This document shows, piece by piece, positions 59,270 to 64,000 of a stretch of DNA of 64,000 nt. Source of the DNA: Orientallactaga sibirica (Eukaryota; Chordata; Mammalia; Rodentia; Dipodidae); NCBI GenBank assembly GCA_036365145.1, contig JAEOAD010000001.1, positions 104,132,001 to 104,196,000 on the forward strand, read 5' to 3'. Position 1 is the stretch's first letter. Every line of letters starts with the position of its first letter. The notes below the pieces were generated by a model. It saw only the letters and a list, made by a program, of their open reading frames with translations, had not been told where the DNA came from and ran no database searches. Both the position numbers and the translations under genes were made by a program.

Positions 59270-60327
59270 CACCCCTTCTGCTTGTCTAGAAAGCACTGGA
59301 GGCTTCCTTCTCGGCTTTGTGAGTTTCCTGGCCATGGGGTTCTGACTTGGTTCCCAGTACAAGATATCAGTTTTCTCTCATTGAGTGGGCCTCATGTCCA
59401 ATCAGAGGGCATTTGATTACCCACAAAGGCTGTGTGCCACTATTGCACAGGGGTGTACTTCTTGTCCAACTGGTTGATTGCATAGCATGCTAGATCGCCT
59501 GCTTATTCATGCTGTGGGAATCATTATCACCCAGTAGCTCCCACAGCACTCTTTGCAGGGCCATGAGGGATTGCCAGAAGAAGACAGACTTTTCTTTCCA
59601 TTCCCACGTGGTCTCTTGGTGCCTGAAACAGCAGCCTGCTGGCTAACCAAGTACTTAACAATAGCCTGTATTGTTTTGGAAACCTCATTGATCTCCCTGG
59701 CCTACTGTGCCTGTAAACCCAGCTCTGGTCTTGGGATTCCCAAGCCAGATCCAATGGTTTTAGGATTAAGCTTTCTCTATCTTCCACTGGGCACTTTGGT
59801 CTGGTCCATCTACCTCCCTTAATTGGGGGTTATATCTTTCATTCTGGTATCCAGGAAGAAGTTTCTTATTGTACTAATTTTTTTAGTCTTTAGGTTTTTT
59901 TTTGTTTGTTTGTTTTGTTTTAGGTTTTTTTGGTTTTTCGAGGTAGGTTTCACTCTAGTCCAGGCTGACTATGTAGTTCACTATTTAGTCTCAGGGTGGC
60001 CCCGAACTGTCAGTGATCCTCCTACCTCTGCCTCCCAAGTGAGTGCTAGGATTAAAGGCGTGCACCACCATGCCTGGCTTAGTCTTTAGTTTTGTATAGT
60101 TCCCCTCCCCACAGCCCATTCTCTCAACCTCTCCATAGTCCTCCCTACCCACATATTCTTTCCCTCTCCTCCCTCCCTATTTCCACTTTTTCCTGGCCTC
60201 TTTCAAGTTTAACACCCATAATCTTAATGCTTATTCCTTTTATATGCCTCTTCAGCTAGTCGAGGTTAGGAATCATATATCAGAGAAAACGTGTGGTGTT
60301 GGTCTCTCTGTGTCTGTCTGATCTTAC
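59270..60327 (-). repeat. L1 3'-UTR copy (antisense), split by a B1
   Basis: Shares 'tgtgtgccactattgcacag' and 'atcattatcacccagtagct' with the copies at 21.8 and 54.2 kb. Its C-rich polypyrimidine part (60101-60200) is the antisense of an L1-type G-rich tract. It ends abruptly at the truncated retroviral LTR. Confidence 0.55.
59894..60078 (-). mobile_element. B1 SINE with 11-bp TSD
   Basis: Reverse-complement B1. Target duplication ttagtctttag at 59883-59893 and 60079-60089. Confidence 0.95.
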
Positions 60328-60732
60328 ACAATCTTCTGACAACAATCTTCTGACTGACTGACTGACTGACTGACTGACTGACTCAGTCACTGACTCACTC
60401 ACTCACTCACCAATCACTCACTCACTGACTCACTCACTCACTCACTGACCCACTCACTCACTCACTCACTCAACTCTCACTCACTCACTGACTCACCACT
60501 CACTCCTCAAGGGACAAGCACTCACGCCCGGGACAAGCCAAAAAGAAGCCTTTGAACAGCCAACCCTGGTGTGCCACGTGGTGAATGCAGATAGGTCCAC
60601 ATATATGAAGCAAGCCTAGATCACGGCCCAAGCCAAATAAGGACTTGTTTATCCAGGAGAGCACTCGCCATTGGGAAGGCGGAGGCGGAAGCCAGCGCCA
60701 TCTTTAAGGCGCGGCACCTGCAGCTCTCTACA
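60328..60732 (-). repeat. ERV 3' LTR, truncated
   Basis: Homologous to 62969-63405 but lacks the AATAAA signal, R end and U5 (the 62893-62968 equivalent). It has a shorter, more degraded ACTC/GACT tract (60355-60510). U3 start is next to the polypurine tract. Confidence 0.88.
60355..60510. repeat. (GACT)n/(ACTC)n tandem tract in the 3' LTR
   Basis: GACT units, then ACTC units with interspersed GACT, disturbed near 60410 and 60475. Confidence 0.95.
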
Positions 60733-60733
60733 G

Positions 60734-60745
60734 TTCCCCCTTTTT
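60734..60745 (-). other. Retroviral polypurine tract
   Basis: Minus-strand aaaaagggggaa lies directly before the LTR start TGTAGAGAGC, the expected plus-strand primer position. Confidence 0.8.
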
Positions 60746-60939
60746 ATGTTTTAAAACAAGCCACAGGTAAGAGTAGAGGTCTGATCTCTGATGATGCGTA
60801 TTTTTGCAACCTTGATGCCTTTTCCTCAGAGGCGGGATCTGGGGCATCAACCCGCATGCAATCAAACATGCTCTTCTCTGGAGTTTTAGGGCTAACCCAG
60901 AGTGCAGTGCTTAGCCTCGCAACCTGAGCAGGAAGAAGA

Positions 60940-61285
60940 TTAACTTTTAGTTGTAGCCAGCCAGACTTAGGGGGACTGTGCAGCCTCTATGGCAGTAAAG
61001 GCTTGAATGATCATAGCTGCATCCCGTCATTGCGTGACCCTGATTTTACACAGACACCACAAGCAAACCAGAGAGACCAGTAACAGAAGGCCTGCTAAAG
61101 AGCACCCAAACCCGCCCATTCCTTCAAATGATTCATAGCGGAGATCAGCCAAGATGACAATCCAGAGGCAAAGGAGAGGTCCATGCAGGTAGAATTCACA
61201 TTAACTACAGCCAGTCTCAGTTCTTTTAAGGTATCTTCAAATTCAAGCGACCAATTCTGTAATAGAAAACTAGACAAAAATCTGG
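60940..61285 (-). pseudogene. env: ERV env transmembrane-subunit remnant
   Basis: The minus-strand text upstream of the polypurine tract can be read as the C-terminal end of a betaretroviral Env. An upstream stretch, open as 60 codons at 61095-61277, has Trp/Leu-rich text fitting the membrane-proximal ectodomain. In another frame, a strongly hydrophobic helix at about 61040-61105 (motif LLLLVSLVCLW) is followed by a short cytoplasmic-tail-like segment at about 60950-61035. A frameshift separates ectodomain and helix, and an in-frame stop follows the helix. The surface subunit and fusion peptide are absent. It is non-functional. Assignment rests on position and the helix-plus-tail pattern. Confidence 0.5.
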
Positions 61286-61329
61286 ATAAATTTGCAGCCC
61301 TAGTATAATTTATATATTTTGAGTTAACT

Positions 61330-61705
61330 AAGCCAGGAGGCTAAAGGCTAGCAAACTCAAAAACACTGGCAAGGGGAAACTGGTTATTATACCCATAAGC
61401 CCGCCCCCAACAATATTCTGCCTCCAGGAGGTGTTAATTCCCAAATTGCCATACTCTGCCTCCAGGAGGTGTTAATTCCCAAATTGCCATCAGCTGGGAA
61501 CCTAGCATTCAGAACACTTGAAGTTTATGGGGGACACCTGAATCAAACCACCACATTCTGTCCCTGGCCTTTTAAACTGATTGAGGTTTATAATGTAAAA
61601 TGTTAAAATTCATGCAAATATCTTTAGTCCCCATAATCCAAGTTCTTTTAACAACATTTACATTGCAAAGGATGGAGGATGGCATTGGGTAAAGCAAAGA
61701 AATAT
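61330..61705 (-). mobile_element. MaLR LTR plus internal fragment, inside the ERV
   Basis: Antisense MaLR LTR (61330-61555), ending at its start 'aaccaccaca', followed by MaLR-internal-like sequence ('tctttagtccccataatcca'). A 36-bp stretch is tandemly repeated (61417-61452 and 61455-61490, period 38). Confidence 0.65.
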
Positions 61706-61718
61706 ATATATATATTTT

Positions 61719-61850
61719 TTAAGAGACAGGGTCTCACTGTGTAGTCCTGGCTGCCCTGGAACTCACTATGTAGACCAGGCTGGCTTTGAACTTGTGGCAG
61801 TCCTGCTCTGCCTCCCATGTGCTGGGATGGCCTGAGCCACCACACCCGGC
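61719..61850 (-). mobile_element. B1 of a different, more ancestral-looking type
   Basis: Has 'ctcactatgtagaccaggct' in place of the 'gaattccaggtcagcc' segment of the other B1 copies, so it belongs to another subfamily. Confidence 0.8.
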
Positions 61851-61921
61851 TTTTTTCCCGGGATTCCCCCTCTCTCTTTTTTTTCCCTTTTTCTTCCATT
61901 TTCCACTGCCTCACTGCATTG

Positions 61922-62230
61922 TTAGTCCTCGAGGCAGTTCTTCACTAACCTCCAGATCGATTTTACCCCGCCCTTAAGCGTGCCTTGGTCTGCTGCAAAA
62001 TCAAGATCTTCACCCAAATTTTCCCATGAAGGGATTGTAAGACTTCCAGAGCATGCAAACCAAGGGGCTATGGCATCACATTCCTCCAGGAACCTCTCCA
62101 GGGTACTCTCCTTTATCTTTAAGTTTTTTGAACGAAGCAGCTCATTCAGAGCCAAAAAATTGGGTGCGAGTGAGAAGCGCCCATGGTTACACTTGCAAAA
62201 GATTCTTTTAAAACTTTTACTGCAGCACAT
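61922..62230 (-). pseudogene. gag: ERV gag start, matrix domain remnant
   Basis: A 102-codon open frame with betaretroviral matrix features: a helical, Leu/Glu/Lys-rich N-terminal half, a PWF motif at residues 56-58, and a Trp (residue 69) followed by LGEDL, the usual layout of MMTV/IAP-type p10-like matrix. It ends at a stop at 61922, just before the B1 insertion, leaving no capsid or nucleocapsid. A minus-strand ATG followed by Gly-Ala-Ser codons, a typical myristoylated gag start, lies inside the frame in another phase. A small frameshift therefore separates the likely original start from the matrix frame, and the ATG opening this frame probably derives from an about 87-bp tandem duplication. 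Non-functional. Family assignment is by motif pattern. Confidence 0.7.
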
Positions 62231-62312
62231 TCAGAGCCAAAAAAAAATTGGGTGAGAAGCACCCATGGCTAAATTTGCAAAAATTCTTTTGAAACTTTTA
62301 CTTTCGGTTCGC
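62142..62312 (-). repeat. About 87-bp tandem duplication at the gag start
   Basis: 'cattcagagccaaaaaattg', a 'gcccatggttacacttgcaa'-type segment and 'aaaacttttact' occur twice, at about 62142-62228 and 62229-62305, with substitutions. Each copy holds an ATG-Gly start-like sequence on the minus strand. Confidence 0.85.
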
Positions 62313-62379
62313 TACACCGCGAACCCTTCCTGCTCCCTCTTTTTCTACCGAGAGGAGCAAAATCCCCGCTTTTGTCGCG

Positions 62380-62490
62380 GATTCCCACCTTACCTGGGAA
62401 CTTACCAGTGCACTGCCCTGACTGCAGAAAGTTCTGAGTCCCTCTTCGGACTCTTCTTTCAACAGTTTATTCAGGAACCTTACTTTTTCT
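62380..62490 (-). repeat. Second R/U5-like module inside the ERV leader
   Basis: 'cggactcttctttcaacagt' and 'ttattcaggaacctta' near 62447-62482 repeat the R region of the 5' LTR (62933-62967). 'cttaccagtgcactgccctg' repeats the leader text at 62841. A 'tgtcgcgg' stretch (62373-62380) mimics the LTR end. Confidence 0.7.
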
Positions 62491-62872
62491 TTTAGATGTT
62501 TTACTCGAGCGCTCTTCTCTCACCTCCTCTAAATTTTTTTTTTAACTGCTTCTGAATCATTCTCGTTTGCCCTATGTAATATGACTAGACACACTACAAC
62601 ACAAATACACCACATGAGGTTAACCAACTTTTATACACTAATAAGACACACGAACAAATATACATTAATTGGCCGGCTATCATTCTTAAGAAATCTTCTC
62701 ACTGCGTTTCCTCTAAGGAAACCTTATTGTGGCGCCTTTTAACCCTAATACTGGAAGATGTATTGCCCATTTTGCTATGGGACCTTATCGTCTCTCTACC
62801 GGAGAACTTGCCTTTACCCTTTTTGTCCACTTATCTGGAACTTACCAGCTAGCTGCCCTGCAAGTTCTGAGT

Positions 62873-62890
62873 TCCCCGTACGGGCCACCA
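62873..62890 (-). other. Primer-binding-site-like sequence
   Basis: On the minus strand, tggtggcccgtacgggga lies two bases downstream of the LTR end CGCGACA. It begins TGG as all PBSs do. I could not assign the tRNA with confidence. Confidence 0.6.
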
Positions 62891-62892
62891 TT

Positions 62893-63405
62893 TGTCGCGT
62901 CCGCCTCGACCAGCAAGGAAGACGCAACACTCGGACTCTTCTTTCAGCAGTTTATTCAGGAACCTTGAACAATCTTCTGACAACAATCTTCTGACTGACT
63001 GACTGACTGACCGACTCACTCACTGACTCACTCACTCACTCACTCACTCACTCACTCACTGACTCACTCACTCACTGACTCACTCACTCACTCACTCACT
63101 CACTCACTCACTGACTCACTCACTCACTCACTCACTCACTCACTGACTCACTCACTCACTCACTCACTCCCTCCCTCACTCACTGACCCCAGGACAAGCC
63201 CACACAAAGCTTAAGAAGCCTTTGAACAGCCAACCCTGGTGTACCACGTGGTGAATGCAGATAGGTCCACATATGCGGAAGCAAGCCTAGATCACGGCCC
63301 AAGCCAAATAAGGACTTGTTTATCCAGGAGAGCACTCGCCATCGGGAAGGCGGAAGGCGGAAGCCAGTGCCATCTTTAAGGCGTGGCACCTCGCAGCTCT
63401 CTACA
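62893..63405 (-). repeat. ERV 5' LTR, complete
   Basis: 513 bp, TGTAGAGAGC...CGCGACA on the minus strand. Holds AATAAA (minus strand, about 62950-62955), an R/U5 with 'gaagagtccgagtgttgcgt', and a long ACTC/GACT tract in U3 (62990-63186). Confidence 0.85.
62990..63186. repeat. (GACT)n/(ACTC)n tandem tract in the 5' LTR
   Basis: Longer and more regular than its 3' LTR counterpart, with a 12- to 16-bp higher-order period (GACT followed by ACTC units). Confidence 0.96.
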
Positions 63406-63732
63406 AGGGATATTATTTATTGAAGCTTACAGATCCAGGGGAAGTTCCATAATGGCAGGAGAAGCAGCCTTCTCTTCACAGGACCAGGCAAGAAAGAGAA
63501 AAGCCAACCAGGCACACAGCACACAGAGAAAAACTATAGTCAAAAGCCACAGCACACTCCAGGAACTCCCCATTAGGCACACTTTGAATATCTTTACAAT
63601 GGAATCTCAAACCATCACCGCACCTTAAGACCGGCCCCCAATGACATTGCCTCTAGCAAGGTGATTGCAGATGCAAACTATAAACTAATAAAACACTGAA
63701 TATACTGGGGGCCATATATTCAAACTACCACA
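63406..63732 (-). mobile_element. MaLR LTR (antisense), cut by the ERV
   Basis: 'ttatttattgaagcttacag', 'ggggaagttccataatggca', 'ccggcccccaatgacattgc' and the LTR start 'aaactaccaca'. The 3' terminus is missing at the ERV junction. Confidence 0.65.
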
Positions 63733-64000
63733 GGTACCTTCTGTGAGTTGTTGGCCAGGAAGATCCCTCATGCTCCCAACACATTACAGGCCATTGCTAA
63801 AGCTCTTGGATTCCCATGATGAATAGATGATGTCTCTATTGATGAAGGCTCAACATGCTTGGGCTGCAAGGTCATTGAGAAGTCAATCTGAACCTGAGCT
63901 GAAAATCTTCTCCTTTTTGACTAGCTGACAGAAAGATGGTAAAAACTATGCTGCATTGTGTCCTATGAGAGAGAGAAATCATTAGTAGATATAAGCAACA
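63733..64000 (-). repeat. Possible MaLR internal sequence
   Basis: Lies where internal sequence is expected upstream of an antisense 3' LTR. 'caacacattacaggccattg' looks like MaLR-internal text. Low confidence; no gene seen. Confidence 0.3.

Larger units (their letters stand above)
60328..63405 (-). mobile_element. Defective class II (betaretrovirus-like) endogenous retrovirus
   Basis: Read on the minus strand: a 5' LTR (62893-63405), an 18-nt primer-site-like sequence (62873-62890), a rearranged leader, a short gag start (61922-62230), inserted B1 and MaLR sequence, an env transmembrane remnant (about 60940-61280), a polypurine tract (60734-60745) and a 3' LTR truncated at its R/U5 end (60328-60732). 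The rest of gag and all of pro and pol are missing. The LTRs start TGTAGAGAGC and carry an 'aagatggc(g/a)ctgg' stretch as in IAP-like ERVK LTRs. The element cannot encode a complete virus. Confidence 0.85.

Noticed and set aside
61648..61914. 88-codon antisense ORF as a continuation of gag
   Set aside because: It reads through the inserted B1 and MaLR-like sequence after the gag stop.
60355..63186. CRISPR-like regular repeats
   Set aside because: The ACTC/GACT units are contiguous, without spacers, and lie in retroviral LTRs of a mammalian genome.

Overview
The window is non-coding mammalian DNA from a rodent, most likely a dipodoid (jerboa or relative). The species clue is the repeat content: about two dozen copies of a tRNA-derived SINE of the B2 superfamily, matching the DIP family known from dipodoids, and about 16 copies of a dipodoid-looking B1 SINE. 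Rodent L1 3'-UTR pieces, MaLR LTRs, B4/ID SINEs and old mammalian relics (L2, MIR, MER5A, L1M, a TIR transposon) make up much of the rest. I recognise no host protein-coding exon, RNA gene or CpG-island promoter in the 64 kb, so I read it as intergenic or deep intronic. Nearly all open frames lie inside SINEs, LTRs or microsatellites.

Layout. 1-1321: L2 relic, B1, DIP. 1322-7923: a 3.3-kb segment present twice in tandem, about 99% identical, either a recent duplication or an uncollapsed haplotype in the assembly. 7893-8610: B4 SINE split by a B1 with a 200-nt purine tail. 8611-10422: unique. 10423-11666: SINE cluster and a DIP/L1 composite in one target-site duplication. 11675-14305: old antisense L1M, LTR and TIR-transposon relics. 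14306-15542: unique, with one long unassigned ORF. 15543-37400: unique DNA interspersed with DIP, B1, B4, MaLR, MER5A and L1 3'-UTR copies, plus an LTR at 34.4 kb. 37696-39184 and 45890-47468: repeat-poor. 42-45 kb: MaLR LTRs with nested DIP insertions, and a 12-bp-TSD L1 tail. 47.4-57.3 kb: dense B1/DIP, a second L1M relic, L1 3'-UTR copies. 57.5-58.0 kb: AT-rich unique DNA rich in homeodomain-type motifs. 58.7-60.3 kb: old relics and an L1 3'-UTR copy. 60328-63405: a defective class II (betaretrovirus-like) endogenous retrovirus on the minus strand. 63406-64000: MaLR LTR and possible internal sequence.

There is no operon or gene system here. The points worth a second look are the tandem duplication, the retrovirus with unequal LTRs, gag/env remnants and duplicated R/U5-like modules, the shared-TSD DIP/L1 composite, reuse of target sites by successive SINEs, an unassigned 238-codon ORF, and a few candidate regulatory sequences. 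All repeat family names come from memory of consensus sequences, without a database search.
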